64,000 nucleotides of DNA, taken from the NCBI RefSeq assembly GCF_000143535.2, contig NC_037320.1, positions 1,054,001 through 1,118,000 of the forward strand. The letters are read 5' to 3'. Both the position numbers and the translations under genes were made by a program. Position 1 is the first letter of the stretch. Each line of letters begins with the position of its first letter. Shown here piece by piece: positions 1 through 12,560 of this stretch. The notes under the pieces are model-generated. The model was not told the DNA's origin. It made no database searches and saw only the letters and a program-made list of their open reading frames with translations. Origin of the DNA: Botrytis cinerea B05.10 (lineage: Eukaryota; Ascomycota; Leotiomycetes; Helotiales; Sclerotiniaceae).

Positions 1-308
1 CATACCATGGTAGCATTTCATTCATAGTCGCGGGGTATCATGTATATAAACTTTGTGCTTCCAAGATATAGCCTCTTGGTCATTGTAGTCTATAGATAAG
101 TATGGGTTCGTATCCGTGCCAATTGTGGTACATTTCTACTATATATAAAGGACATATTTCCCCGAATGTGAAAGTTTTAATATATTCAATAGACATATAA
201 TCCGGTCCTTCTAACCATATTTCTATATATCTTTCAGGTCAATTTTGCCCTGTATGATCTCATATTCCTATCGACACATCCTATCATTACTCCATCACAT
301 AATACGAC
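1..308. other. 5' flank of the ENA-type ATPase gene
   Basis: AT-rich non-coding sequence with no open frame that I recognise. The last 100 bases are pyrimidine-rich, as is usual for a fungal 5' leader. It probably holds the promoter and leader of the ATPase gene starting at 309. Confidence 0.5.
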
Positions 309-3300
309 ATGGCTAAAGGCGACATCATTGAAGAAGTTTCAGGGCAGTCAAATAAGCCTTTGTCTAAGCCGGCTCATGCATTAGAGTACGTGCAGGTTGC
401 ACATGAATTGGAAGCAAACCTTGAGGATGGTCTCACAGAAGTTGAAGCAGCAAGACGTCTTGAACTATATGGTAACAATGAACTTGATGAAGGACCGGGT
501 GTTCAACCAGTACAGATTCTTATTCATCAAATTTGCAATGCAATGATCTTGGTTTGTTTACTCCTATCTATATACTCAATTTCTCTTACTCACCCAGGTG
601 TATTTATAGGTCCTCATATTGGCCATGGCCGTGAGTTTCGGTATCGGCTCATATATTGAAGGCGGCGTCATCTCGGCAGTCATATTTCTGAATATTGTAA
701 TCGGCTTTTACAATGAGTTCAAGGCGGAAAAGACTATGGATTCTTTACGATCCTTGAGCTCACCTACGGCACATGCTGTGAGAGGAGGGGAAATTCGATC
801 GGTATCTACCGTCACAATTACTATTGGTGACATGGTTGAGGTCAAAACCGGTGACACAATTCCAGGAGATATGCGGTACTTGCTCAGAACACCCCCTTCG
901 TCCTTAGTATATGCTAACAGACGGTATATAGATTAGTTGAAAGTATGAACTTTGAGACCGATGAGATGATATTAACAGGAGAATCGCTACCCATTGAAAA
1001 GAATGCAAATGCAGTTTTTCCTGAGAATGCCAGCGCGGGTGATCGTCTTAATGTTGCTTTCAGCTCCACTACTGTCACTAAAGGTCGAGCACGCGGTATT
1101 ATATTTGCAGTGGGTATGAAATCACAGGTTGGATCAATTGCCGTGAGTCTTCGACAGCAAAGACGTAAAGTCCGAGAGGTCAAACGTAACGAGGATGGCA
1201 AAGCTTTGCCACACCGATATGCACAGGCTGGCCTCCTTACCATGTTTGATTATGTCGGCAATTTTCTTGGCACAAATGTTGGTACTCCATTACAAAAGAA
1301 GCTGGCTCAACTTGCCTGTGGGCTATTCATCGTCGCCGTTATCTGTGCAATTATTGTGTTGGCTGCGAACGGATTTTCCAATAACCAGGAAGTCATCATT
1401 TACGCGGTAGCCACAGGACTTTCGATGATTCCGGCTTCACTAATAGTAGTCTTAACTATTACCATGGCCGCTGGAGCTAACGTAATGCACCATAGACATG
1501 TGGTTGTTCGCAAAATGAATGCACTGGAAGCACTAGGTGCTGTTACTGGTAAGATGCCTTTCTTTTCTCGCAATAATATTCGATGGTTAACTAAGCTTTG
1601 GCAGATATTTGCTCGGATAAAACTGGAACCCTTACCCAGGGCAAGATGATAGCGAAAAAGGTATGGTTGCCCGCCAGGGGAACCTACTCAGTTGGTGATT
1701 CTGATCACGCGATCAACCCTGAACATGGAGATTTGTTTCATAGCGAAAAGTCTCCGTACCAAGCCCGCAACGAAAAGGATGAAGAAAAAATGGACTCCTT
1801 CTCAAATTTTCTACAAGACAACCCCGAGCTTCAAGCGTTCCTTAATATTGCGTCAATGGCAAATCTTGCCCATGTCCATAAGAGCGATGACGAATGGAAA
1901 GCAAGAGGTGACCCAACTGAGATCGCAATTCAAGTCTTTGCTTCCAGATTCAATTGGAACAGGGAACGATGGACATCCGGAGATGCCCCTCAATGGAAAC
2001 AAATTGCCGAATTCCCTTTCGATTCGGATGTCAAGAAAATGTCGGTTATCTTCAAACATGAACAATCCGATAGCGCAGAGGTTTTCACAAAGGGCGCAGT
2101 CGAGCGGATTCTTTCATCGTGCTCACAAATGAGAATGCGAGACGGAGAGGTCGTAACGATAGACGAAGGAATTCGCGATGATATTCTCAACAATATGGAG
2201 GCCATTGCTGCCGATGGTCTCCGCGTGTTAGCTTTGGCTGGTAAACCATGGGAACATTATACCGGAATCAATGCTAAGCATGAACGTGCAGACGTGGAGA
2301 AGGATTTGATATTCCATGGACTGGTTGGCATTTATGACCCTCCGCGCGTAGAATCTTTAGATTCGGTGCAAAAATGCCACCAGGCTGGTATCAAGGTTCA
2401 TATGCTCACTGGTGACCACCCAGAAACAGCTCGTGCTATTGCAGGACAGGTAGGAATCTTACCCCAGGATTCTTCTACAATAGGACAAGCTGTTATGAAC
2501 GCGATGGTTATGAAAGCAAGCGACTTCGACAAGCTCAGCGATGGAGAAATCGATGCTCTCCCAATGTTACCTTTGGTAATAGCACGTTGCTCACCACAGA
2601 CAAAAGTTAGAATGATCGAGGCTCTTCACAGAAAGGGAAAGTTTGCCGCTATGACAGGTGATGGTGTCAACGATTCTCCTTCACTGAAGAGAGCAGATGT
2701 CGGTATCGCAATGGGTGAAGCAGGGTCAGATGTAGCTAAGGATGCATCAGATATCATCCTTACGGATGACAATTTTGCTTCGATCCTCAATGCTGTGGAG
2801 GAAGGGAGAAGAATGTTCGACAACATTCAAAAATTCATCTTACATTTGCTGGCGCAGAACATTGCTCAAGCCTGCACACTTCTCATCGGTCTCGCTTTCA
2901 AAGATAATATGGGAACTTCAGTCTTTCCACTGGCGCCTGTGGAGATTCTATGGGTGATCATGATCACATCGGGTAAGTTTTTTTGCTGAAATTGTATATA
3001 AACCACCGTTTGCTAACACAATAAAATTCAGGTATGCCAGATATGGGTCTTGGTTTTGAGGCCGCCGCACCGGATATCATGAATCGACCACCTCAGAACG
3101 GTATATTCACCATAGAAATAATGGTCGATATGTTAGTCTATGGCCTCTGGATGGCAGCTCTCTGTCTGTCCGCGTTCTCCCTCGTTCTTTTCGGTTGGGG
3201 CAATGGTGATCTCGGTTTTGAATGTAACGATCGTTATTCCGATCAATGCGATACCGTTTTCCGAGCTCGAGCAACTACATTCGTCTGTTTAACTTGGTTC

Positions 3301-3774
3301 TCCCTCTTCCTCGCTTGGGAAATGATCAATATGCGAAGATCCTTCTTCCGCATGCAACCCGGAAGTAAAAAGTACTTTACTCAATGGATCCACGACATCT
3401 GGGCAAACAAACTTTTGTTCTGGGCTGTCGTTGCTGGATTTGTAACTGTATTTCCCACACTCTATATCCCTGTTATCAACCGAAAGGTGTTTAAACATGA
3501 GGGTATTAGCTGGGAATGGGGGATCGTGTTTGTCGAGTCTTTCCTGTTCTTTTTGGGCATAGAGTCTTGGAAGTGGGTTAAGAGGGTTTATTTCAGGATC
3601 CGAGCAAAGAAGACAGTCGGTGAGACAAGCAACGAGGATAATGAAGACCCCGGAATGGCGATCATGGAGATTTTGAAGGCGCAGAGTACACATATTACTA
3701 GAAAGGGGACGAAGGCTCATCTTGAGTATTCTGAGAAGGATGGAGATTTGGAGAGTGGCAATGGTAGTATTTAG
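309..3774 (+). CDS. ENA1: ENA-type P-type Na+/K+-exporting ATPase
   Basis: Plasma-membrane (or endomembrane) cation pump of the fungal type IID family, which uses ATP to export Na+ and K+ and supports salt and alkaline-pH tolerance. I read five exons: 309-552 minus its last base (309-551), 610-875, 932-1548, 1605-2972 and 3032-3774. Joined they give an unbroken 1078-residue protein, the usual length for this family. Visible motifs: N-terminal cation-ATPase domain, TGES at about 185-188, the phosphorylation site DKTGT with Asp about 380, and the hinge GDGVND at about 727-732. Hydrophobic segments follow in the first third and the C-terminal third. All four introns are 55-60 nt with GT-AG ends, and each restores a conserved family stretch. 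No key residue is missing, so it is probably functional. Its exact ion preference cannot be read from sequence. Confidence 0.93.
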
Positions 3775-4882
3775 AGGGTTTATTTGTGTTGCTAGGGCGT
3801 TCGGTGTATTAGAAGATGAGGCATGTGCAAAGGATCCAAAAGGCTTCTTCTTCTTCTTCTTCTTCGGAGGTGGACGGAATTTTCGTAGAGGTTTGGTATA
3901 CGGCTTTAGATATTAATACGCGCGCGAGTGCAAAGTACATGTAAAATTGTAATTTATCAATTCAATTATAAGTTATCCATATCTACTCGAATGTAATAGA
4001 TGTCTTTGATTTCTTTTCTGCTTGCTTTTCTCACAAATCAACGTATGAGAGATTGTTTTAGAATTGATGTCTAACAAATCTGGCAATTATGATAGTCCGT
4101 GTTAATGATAAACCATGCGAGATTGTGTTCTTGAAGTTTTATTCTTTGGTGAAATACGAACTCTTTATACCTTCTGTGAAGCTTCTGGATTGTGGGGGCG
4201 AGTTATTGCTAATTTTGACGGAATACTCGGCTCCCTTTCATCCCTTTTATAAGATGATGCGGTCTCACTATGTCACCCACCCTCTTTAGAACCTCAAATA
4301 AATAAATTGGTGGAGTAACGTACTTTTAATTGATTTGGGATAAGATATGACCGAGTGAGTGAGTAATTAATATAAGCAGAGAAGATTACACCCGGTGAGA
4401 GGTAGAAAAGCCAATGATGTTTTGCCAAAAAAAAAAAACGAACGTTTCCCTGGCGTCCTGCGAAGTACAAGGGGTTGACACTCTGCTTAGCGGCGTAGAA
4501 TCCTGAATGTCGCAATGGGATGCTGACATGTATAAGCTGCATAAGCCTAAAGAGGCGTGGTAACCCGTTAGTCTTTGTTAAGACTCGATGTCACTTCTTG
4601 GGGTTGTAAGAGTCAGATTGCACTGTCGTCGGACACTATTGGATACGGTCATAAAAGTGTGAATCATTAAAAAGTTGCTATACTGTTTTGCATAAATTGA
4701 AATCCTTCATATCATCCAAGGAGCCCAATATTCTGCTTCCCATGACGAGCAATATCATCATGCCAATGTCGGATATCGAAACTTTGGTAACAGGTCCGGC
4801 TGCACCGTATTTTTCATGTCCTTTCCGAAACGACACGCCGTGAACGCCGTGAAAAAAAAAACCCCCAGACTTCCTGTCCCGT
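3775..4882. other. convergent intergenic region
   Basis: Lies between the 3' ends of the ATPase gene (plus) and the lipocalin-like gene (minus), so it should hold both terminators. It contains a short TTC repeat near 3847-3864 and two poly-A runs near 4429-4438 and 4853-4862. The short open frames look random and I see no gene. Confidence 0.5.
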
Positions 4883-5591
4883 CTACTGCACGTGGTGTTG
4901 TATAGGGCCTATGTAGTCATAGACCAGTCTAGCTGTTGCAATCTCATATCCCTTCCGAACAAGAATGTGTCGTGCCAATCTCCGCTCGCCTTTGATTTTT
5001 TCAAATCCCCATACCTGTGATAAGTCAAGTCAGTCATGATACAGCTTATCAAGCAAGGAAATGGCGTGAAATACTGTAACACTTGTCCAAGAACCAGTCG
5101 AGGATTCAGTCTTGTCCTGTATACAATCCCCCGAAACCGTCTCTTCTAACCATCCCGATTGCAAGAACTTCTCGCCTTCTTCTATATTCGCAGTGGGAAT
5201 ATATCTGCTTCGCCTCCGTATGTTGCCCCATATGCAATCTTTGTGTTCTCGCGTATCCCAATTTAATCGTCTTATCTCGGTCGTAACCGCAAGTCCCACG
5301 CCCGCCACATTATCCATCATGATAGTCACCAGCCCGTTTTCATCTTTTGATTGAGTGGCATGGATAGTCACATCTGCAAAGGATATCGCGCGCCGTACAA
5401 GCCAATTTACACTCTGGAGTCGGAGAACATGTTTAAGTGGGTCCGAGAGGCGTTTGTTCTAAGAAAGTGCCAAGAAATACTTAGTCAGCACAAGCGTGCA
5501 ACTTTTGAAGTCAGTGTTTAACTTATCGTTTACTTACAAGAAACCAAGATCCATTGATATCATGAATATGTTTTTCTTGGGGAGCGGCCAT
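4883..5591 (-). CDS. conserved fungal small protein, probable lipocalin-like beta-barrel
   Basis: Reconstructed as three exons on the minus strand: 5591-5538, 5458-5075 and 5014-4883, joined by GT-AG introns of 79 and 60 nt, giving 189 residues. Both junctions fall between codons. The start ATG is followed by a short opening exon. The middle of the protein has alternating hydrophobic residues like a beta-barrel. A VWGFEKI segment begins exon 3, and a basic stretch ending ARLVYDYIG closes the protein. I recall a widespread ascomycete family with the same ordered motifs (N-terminal NGSW, central WREH-like segment, WGFE, terminal LVYDY). It is usually annotated as hypothetical or lipocalin-like, and no enzymatic role is established that I know of. 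The recall is from memory, so the family name is less certain than the gene model. It appears intact. Confidence 0.72.
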
Positions 5592-6155
5592 TTTTCCTCG
5601 ATCAGATTGTGAATAAGTTTCGATTTCTTTGGTAATATGAAGACATTGTGTACATTTATAATTCGACTCTGCAATACTTGGGCAAGACGTTGTTAAAGAA
5701 TCTCATATTTGTGCCAAGTGCATGTAAGCGCTGGCGACAAGCCCTGTCACAATGCTACTTTTAACGCCATTGGCATGGGGGTGTCTATTAATTTATGGTA
5801 AGAGGAGGGTAGTATTCCGTGCTCGTCGGCCCAAGATTTCGAATCCTTCGAGTCTGATTACCATATTCGTTCTTGTGCTCCGTATTTTAGTTCGAACTCT
5901 ATGTACCTATGTACTCGTCACCTCGTTCGTTCATTCCTCAACTTACGAGCAATGGTATTGGTCTTTCAGTATCAGGTCTGAGATTAGTCTAGACATGGAT
6001 TTCAGTTTGACTCCACATAGCACCTACGTTTTTAGAGTCCATGATGGCTTCTTTGGATGTAAGTAATATGTGTCTTACCGGAGTTGCTCCTGTAGCACTG
6101 AGCAATATGAATTCCTGCAATCTTGGCTTCTTTTATAAGTTCTGTGTGCTTTGGA

Positions 6156-6228
<73 letters not shown>

Positions 6229-6653
6229 TTTACAGTCACAGATAATAAAGAACAGACTCCACCTCAGTCCTATACCCCAACGCCGGAATGCGAGATTACA
6301 CGTCTGGGAAGTTCAGAACACTGTGGAATAATTGTCAGCAAATCCAAGGTCTCTACATACCGATAATATGTAAGCCAGGATATTACTACCACAATGGGGG
6401 CCAAGAGCAGATTCTATGTCCTCCGGGTAACCACTGACTTGTTGGATCTTTCGGGCCCACCCAATGCGATGTGCTCTCTTTATGACATCCAGGTAGTTCA
6501 CGAAAATTTCCATTCCTTTGAATATTTATAGTGATCGTTGTTGATATTCCCCTGGCTGTCATTGTTATACTTGGATAGTCTGACCGGCCGCGGAAAAGTA
6601 TTCACAAACCTACGAGGGAAAATCTAGCACTTACAAGCTCTGAAAAATTAGGG
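5592..6653. other. intergenic region with microsatellite
   Basis: Apart from the CA/CT repeat listed separately, I see only short random open frames. It separates the lipocalin-like gene from the decayed transporter. Confidence 0.5.
6160..6225. repeat. compound microsatellite (CA)14(CT)19
   Basis: A perfect dinucleotide run of 14 CA units passes directly into 19 CT units. It is intergenic. Such tracts commonly vary in length between isolates. Confidence 0.97.
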
Positions 6654-8228
6654 TTGATGATGGAGAACACTCTATATGAGCAGCTGGACGAAATGAAAGC
6701 AGGAAATGTTGACGTCGATTTCGAGCCCTATCATGCAAGCATACAAAACTTCATTGCATCCCTCGAACGATGTTTTAGTAAAGGCGCCTTGAGTATTTCG
6801 ATTGCCTTCGATTATCTAGGACTACGTTTGAAAAGCGAAAAGACAATATTGCAGGTGTGTCTAGAAAAGTAGAATTGGGCTCAACGTTGGCCGTAAAGGG
6901 TCCTTCTGGGGCTGGAAAGTGCGAGTGTTTTGCTGTTGAGGTATTCTATCCCTTGATACTAAATATTCTAGCTCGTTTCATCCGATCAGTGATGAGGAAC
7001 TCAAAACCATCCCGGGCAAAACTCATGTGAATGGCGATGCCAGGAGTATGTCGGAGTATGTGTGCTGCATGCAGTACTCTGAAATTCAGTGCTGACCAGG
7101 CTAGATTCAAGAAGATTATTGGTTATCTTCTACAAGATGATGCTATTCTTCCTGAACTTACAGTGAGGAGAGCATTCTTTATTCTGTGAGGATACACCTG
7201 CCTTGAACATTGACAGAGAATGAAGTTAGAAGTCATGTCGATGATCTTCTCTCTTGTCTTGGGCTTAGCCACATTAAAGATACCCTGGTGGGTGGTCCAG
7301 GCAAACCCGTAATATTAGGGGGCCAGCTAAAGCGTATAAGTATCGGAATCGCACTTGCCGCAGCCCCATTAGCCCTCAAACTCGATAAACCTATATCTGG
7401 ACTGGACGCCACAGTCGTCTTGTCTATCACTGGACTACTAAAAACTTTGTATATGCTTGGTGTTGCTGTTATATTTATTCTACATCAACTTCTTTCAGTA
7501 TGTCATCTCTACTAATTCTTGACAGCATCTGTCTCTTGATGTGAGTCGATCTCAGGGCATAGTCATTCTGTATATTTCATTGGAAAGACTTTGTCAACCA
7601 TATTTTGGCTGGCATTATCTGCTTTACACTTCACATTGTTGCATAGGGTTCTAGCAACACTGAGAAACTCATTCAGGATCTTATTGGCCCTTTATACTCT
7701 TCAATTCTACTATTCAAACTTCCGAGCATTCTACACTATATATGATGGCTGCTTATATAGGTATTCATGGCCTTGCTTTATGTGTCTCCGTGGTCACACA
7801 CCAAGAAAAAAGGTCTCTAATGGCAATGACTATTGGTTTGATCATCGAGGTTTTCGGGGGTTATGGTCCTCCTCCTCTGTCTACGATCAAATTATGGCAC
7901 CTTGAATGGTTATGGAGACTGTGTCCCGGGGTGATAACTACTTCATTTGCTTAAGCTTTTACCAACCTTGATCGAGACATGGCTTTCGGAAGCTTATTTT
8001 TATTCTTATAACACCCCATTGAAGTATCTTTATGATGTTTATTCTGCTGCTTTGTGGACTGGATATACGATTAATCGACTTCGGCTCGAAGTGAGGTAGA
8101 TTATTCAAGCCCTTTTTACATCTTAACCCAGACTAAAACTCCATAGCATGCTGCTCATTATCGGAACAGCTCACCAGCTAATAGTATTCATCGGTCTAAT
8201 TGACACAAATCGATACATGCAAGTATGA
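6654..8228 (+). pseudogene. decayed ABCG (White-type) half-transporter
   Basis: Pieces of an ABCG transporter appear in order but in different frames with stops between them. Near 6890-6925 is a P-loop reading GPSGAGKC, where Ser or Thr is expected after Lys. Near 7085-7150 is the segment before the signature, ending in a stop. At 7210-7510 are the signature and Walker B region, with GGQ preserved but the Walker B/D-loop reading LDKPISGLDA instead of the usual Glu-Pro-Thr form, and HQL instead of HQP. From about 7740 to 8228 come membrane segments and a YLYDVYSAALWTGYT stretch typical of the family's C-terminal half. The missing catalytic Glu, the altered P-loop and the repeated frame breaks mean it cannot make a working pump. 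Some breaks could be introns, but the active-site changes are independent of splicing. Confidence 0.82.
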
Positions 8229-8878
8229 TCAAAGTGATAAGGGAGATTTTAGATCGTTGAAAACTGTATCACAAAAGCTAGTCTACACTCACTATTCCGG
8301 TTCGAAAATATATTTTTGTCAGCCCTGCAAACTCTAAAGAAATTCCGTGCCACATGATTCTATTCGCTAGCCTAATCATTTTGAGTCCCGGTACTTTATT
8401 AACCTTCCCGGATACACGTCGAATTGTATATATGGATGTTTAAAGAAATTCGCGACCTGTTCCAACGGATATTGAATGTGACTGAGCGTCTATTAACCGA
8501 TAAGTGGATTGATGCACGTCAGCGCACATATTGTTCTCCGCTGGGCCCCGTGTGTACCCATTTCCGTGTGGTGCGCGATTGTGACTAGGGATCCTAGGAT
8601 TACATGGCTGGCTCGCAAAGGAGAAATCTCGTGACGGAATTTGGAGATGCACGCGGGGGTTTGTGTGATTCCCGACTAGCTTGTCCCAAAATAAAAGCTG
8701 TGAGTAATTTTGAAGAGCAACAAGAGGTGATGATGATGATCATACAAAGTAGTAGATTTGTGTACGACATGAGGATTTTGATTATTGTTGGCCCATTCAA
8801 AAGAAACAAAAATTGTTCATAAGCGAAAAAAAGAATTTCCCCTTCATTTTCCTGCCATGAAAAAACAAAAGAATTAAA
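8229..8878. other. intergenic region
   Basis: No supported gene. Short open frames on both strands overlap each other and resemble no family I recognise. Confidence 0.5.
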
Positions 8879-8980
8879 TGACCAGACTGGGGCACGATCC
8901 CAGGACCTTTCCCGATTTCAAGTACATCTCTAAGAGACACATTGTAAAGGGAATGTGATAACCAACTACACCATCCGGCC
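8879..8980 (-). tRNA. tRNA-Val (anticodon UAC) with intron
   Basis: On the minus strand the 5' end GGCCGGA pairs with the 3' end TCTGGTC, allowing two G-U pairs. The D-arm has GTG/CAC with a GTTGGTTA-like loop. The anticodon stem TTCCC/GGGAA closes a loop carrying TAC. The T-stem is CTGGG/CCCAG. A 28-nt insertion sits one base after the anticodon, the standard position for nuclear tRNA introns. Removing it leaves 74 nt. The T-loop (ATCGTGC) departs from the usual TTCGA form, which is the main reason for less than full confidence. Confidence 0.86.
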
Positions 8981-11044
8981 TCTTATGAGTTTGTGTTTGA
9001 GTTGATCATTTTTTATATTATATTTGTAATAAAATGGGATGCAGTGGATGATTTGACAGCCCCGCAGTGAGATCCGGTCCGCTGGAGAGTGGATCCCACA
9101 GTCTCTGACTACTCCGTAATGGTGGCAGCTGCTGTGTGCACCTCATAGTCTTTGGAAAATTCAATCAGCCCACGGTTGAAAGACAGGTAGACAATGATAG
9201 AACGATGGGTTTGCAGCAGTAAATGCGGTCAGATATTGTCTATCAGTTCCTGAACAAGAGTCCTAGGAATTCATTACCCTAGTTCTACATCTGTAAAGTC
9301 GCCGATTCACTCTGGTACCAAGTTGGTAGTGCTGTCCGGATTTGTTTTCCAACTTATTACATGTACATGCAGCCTCAATGTTTGATGACGTACAGATAGT
9401 CTGTTATTACTGCGTTGGTTTTCATCTGGGTGTTCATTTTATCCAATCCTACCTTTTGACTTCATCATTCTATTTCCACACGCACCGCGTTACTTATCCA
9501 CCACATGGTCTTCCGGGGTTTCATATGTGATTCCTAAAAAGCTTTACACTACGCTGAAAAGTTCAGACTTTATAGATCTAATGAAACCGGATGTATAGTG
9601 CCTGGTTCCAGTACAACATGGTTCTCTTATAGTTTATCTATACTATGGCATATACTTGGGCCTCAGCCCTCAGCCCTCATACTTTTGTTTGACTATACTC
9701 ATCCAACTCGTCTCATCCTAGTAATCTCTATATCCATTCACTTACTTGAGTCAGCCATTCAAGACTTATCACCGCCCATATATATTGGCCATGAATCACT
9801 AGCTCAGTGAAAGCGTGTTCAAAGAATGGGGTAAGAAACGGCTACTAGGCTCGCATCTGCAATAGTCTAGCCTAGAACAGAGTACGCAAGAGCTCTCATC
9901 TACGCGTTTGAGAAGATGCAATCCTTGAGAACCTCTCAACCTCTCAACCTCTGAATAGTCTCAATCTTTTAATCAAGTTCAAGTCAGAACCTCAAATTAT
10001 TGCAATGCGCTCTGGACTACTGAACACTCTGATCACACCCTTCGGCTCCAGATGAAATAAGGTTCCAAATTTCCAGGTCTAGATATCACGAAGGCATTCT
10101 CCAGCCCATCGACTAGAGTAGTTGCCAAAACCAGATCGCTCAAATGTTACATCACTAGCGCGCAATCACATCTATCGACATCGAATGTCCGAAGAAAGGG
10201 AGAGGGGAGAAGTATAACACAGGGCTTATTGAAATTTTACTCTCAACGGAAATCCCGCTATGATTCCATCGAGTCTATAACAAGTTCCCCAATCTGTGAG
10301 TAGGCAACCAAAAAAGTCCAGCCTTCTGCTCTCCTCTCATTTCCGCAAGAACAACGGCAATATATATCACTCCAGGAGTTTCCGGCAATGTGATTTGCAG
10401 AGTATGTATGTTCAAGAATCGTCAATAAAACGGAGCAAGATTTGGATTCACTGCACACAGCCCAGGTTTATACATCTACATTTGTGCACAATAAATTCCC
10501 GAAAACTTGAAGAGATCATTTCGTTCGACTTACGTCTATCGATCGATTCAAACAACGTCCATACAAATCGAATCAAACCTGTTGCATATCACAACACAGA
10601 TGAAGCATCGACTTCTTTTGACCTTGCACCAGAAAATGCGCATATACCAGCCTCGTCCGTCACAACAAAATACCTCGCGAGCACATTTCGAAAGCTAGCT
10701 TCTCTGATCCTAAAGACGACAGCAAAAAAAGAGGAAGATTTTCACTCTTCAATATGATATTGTTTTGTCCAAAGCTATGTTTTAGCTCTAATGCAGATAT
10801 CTGTAGATAAGCCATAAACTTATGTGTCAAAGCTAGAATTTATCCGTAGGGGGTACGCAGTGCGGCACAGCACTATCAATATGTGATGAACATATGACAA
10901 TATGATGACATCGATTTGTAAGTCTTACCAAGTCTCCTACTTCAGATAAGAAGGATCTCCAATCCTTAGAACCAAATCGTAAGCAATCGTAATCACTAGC
11001 GAATCCCAAGTCGTTGATTTCAACAACCCTTCGTACCACAGAAA
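8981..11044. other. gene-poor intergenic region
   Basis: About 2 kb without a recognisable gene. The longest open frame (10296-10757, plus) lacks family resemblance and has an odd composition, so I do not call it. A short CTCAACCT tandem lies near 9931-9952. Confidence 0.45.
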
Positions 11045-11713
11045 ATGCCTCTTCCAGAAACCTCTCTGTCAGTTCGCGGCGGCTGCAACTGCCGAGCCAT
11101 TCGCTATGAAATCCAAATTCCATCGCTCGATCAAAGACCGTTCCACCCCTACTCGGACACAATGAAACCAGGAGAACATGTCCACTTACCTATGATTGCT
11201 ATCGATCATTGCAACGACTGTCGCCGCGCCACAGGCGCCGTACTTCCGCTTTGGCTCTGCTCGCCAATTGATTATATCAGCATCTCGCTTCTTCGTCGAT
11301 CTGCGACATCTCAGCCCTCGTCTATCAAGACTGCAGGAGAGGGCGACAAAATAAGTCTTGCAAGTAGAGAAACTTGGAGTTCTGCTGAAGAGACATTTCG
11401 ACCCGGGCTATCGGTTGATGGTTCATTCTTGACAGCTTATATATCATCTGAGGCTCGCACTCGGTATTTCTGCGGTCGTTGCGGGACCAATATTGGATAT
11501 CGTGTCAGTCCGATGCCAGAGGGATGGCCTGAAATGTTGGATGTTGTGATGGGAACTATCGATAGGGAAGATCTGGAGTCGGATGCTATGATACCTGAGA
11601 GAGCTCTGTGGGTGGACCATGGAATTGGCTGGGTGAAAAAACTAGCCACGGAGGGACTTGGGACAATTCCACAGCATTCTCGTACGAACGTAAGTTTACG
11701 GACATCAGAATAG
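11045..11713 (+). CDS. GFA / CENP-V domain zinc-binding protein
   Basis: A 222-residue uninterrupted frame with the pattern of the glutathione-dependent formaldehyde-activating (GFA) fold. There is an N-terminal GGCNC motif at about 12-16, a DHCNDCRRATGA motif in the middle and a YFCGRCGTNIGY motif towards the C-terminus. These cysteines bind the structural and exchangeable zinc ions in known members. Many fungal members have no proven substrate, so formaldehyde chemistry should not be assumed. The start ATG immediately precedes the domain. A GTAAGT donor sequence lies a few codons before the stop, so the real C-terminus could be a further spliced exon that I could not identify. Confidence 0.85.
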   Translation: MPLPETSLSVRGGCNCRAIRYEIQIPSLDQRPFHPYSDTMKPGEHVHLPMIAIDHCNDCRRATGAVLPLWLCSPIDYISISLLRRSATSQPSSIKTAGEGDKISLASRETWSSAEETFRPGLSVDGSFLTAYISSEARTRYFCGRCGTNIGYRVSPMPEGWPEMLDVVMGTIDREDLESDAMIPERALWVDHGIGWVKKLATEGLGTIPQHSRTNVSLRTSE

Positions 11714-12560
11714 TTGAGACGATTGGTTTGTTGGCGTGTATGATCGATTGAAGAACCAAGCTTTGTACTTTCTAAGCATGGCGTGTAGCCAGCCTAGTGT
11801 ACTGGTGCATACCTTACGAGACCACTTGCTCCATCTCCAGAGCTATACTTATACCAGAGCTCTATCCACACTAGTCGCGACCACTTTCCCTTTCCCAGAC
11901 CGAAAGACTTTCATAATTCACAACTCATATTCATATTCACAATTCATATTCCCCACCTACCCACCTACCTACCTGCTCAGGCACCCAAATAACAATAATC
12001 ATCCAACAATATCCAACTACAGCAAGAGGAAATAAAACAACGCCAGCCAGACTTTAATGACAAGAGATAGTATATATCAACATCACAAACCCACGCCTAA
12101 TAGAACATCAATCCATTATCCCCTCCCAAAACGATATACATACATTGCATTACACAGTAGCTTTAAAACCCACAACTTGAAGCCCGTAACTTGAAACAAT
12201 ACCTCCAACAGGATAATATTTCATTTATGTATTGATTCCGCTATCATTTCTAACCCTACCGAACTATCATCTCATCTATGATCAACTTAGTAAAAAGTTC
12301 TCGATTCGTTAGTCTTGATAGTATAAAAAGTATGCCTCCCCTCCCTTCCTAATTCTATGACGAAGCACAAGCACGTCCTCACCCTCCATTGTATCATCCA
12401 AAAGAACCACAGCAACACATATACCAATTCTCAATTCGAGTCATTCATTCCACCATCAATCCAATCCCTATTACGCCATTATTCACCCCTCATAATATCT
12501 CGAAATTTGTCGCAATAGCTTGACCCATCACAACTGCTCTCCCTCTACCAAATACTGTGA
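11714..12560. other. intergenic region, 3' flanks
   Basis: Convergent space between the GFA gene and the oxysterol-binding gene. It is AT-rich and includes CA-rich and TA-rich stretches likely belonging to 3' UTRs. I see no gene. Confidence 0.5.

Noticed and set aside
10296..10757. 153-codon open frame
   Set aside because: Non-ATG start, no motif and random composition.
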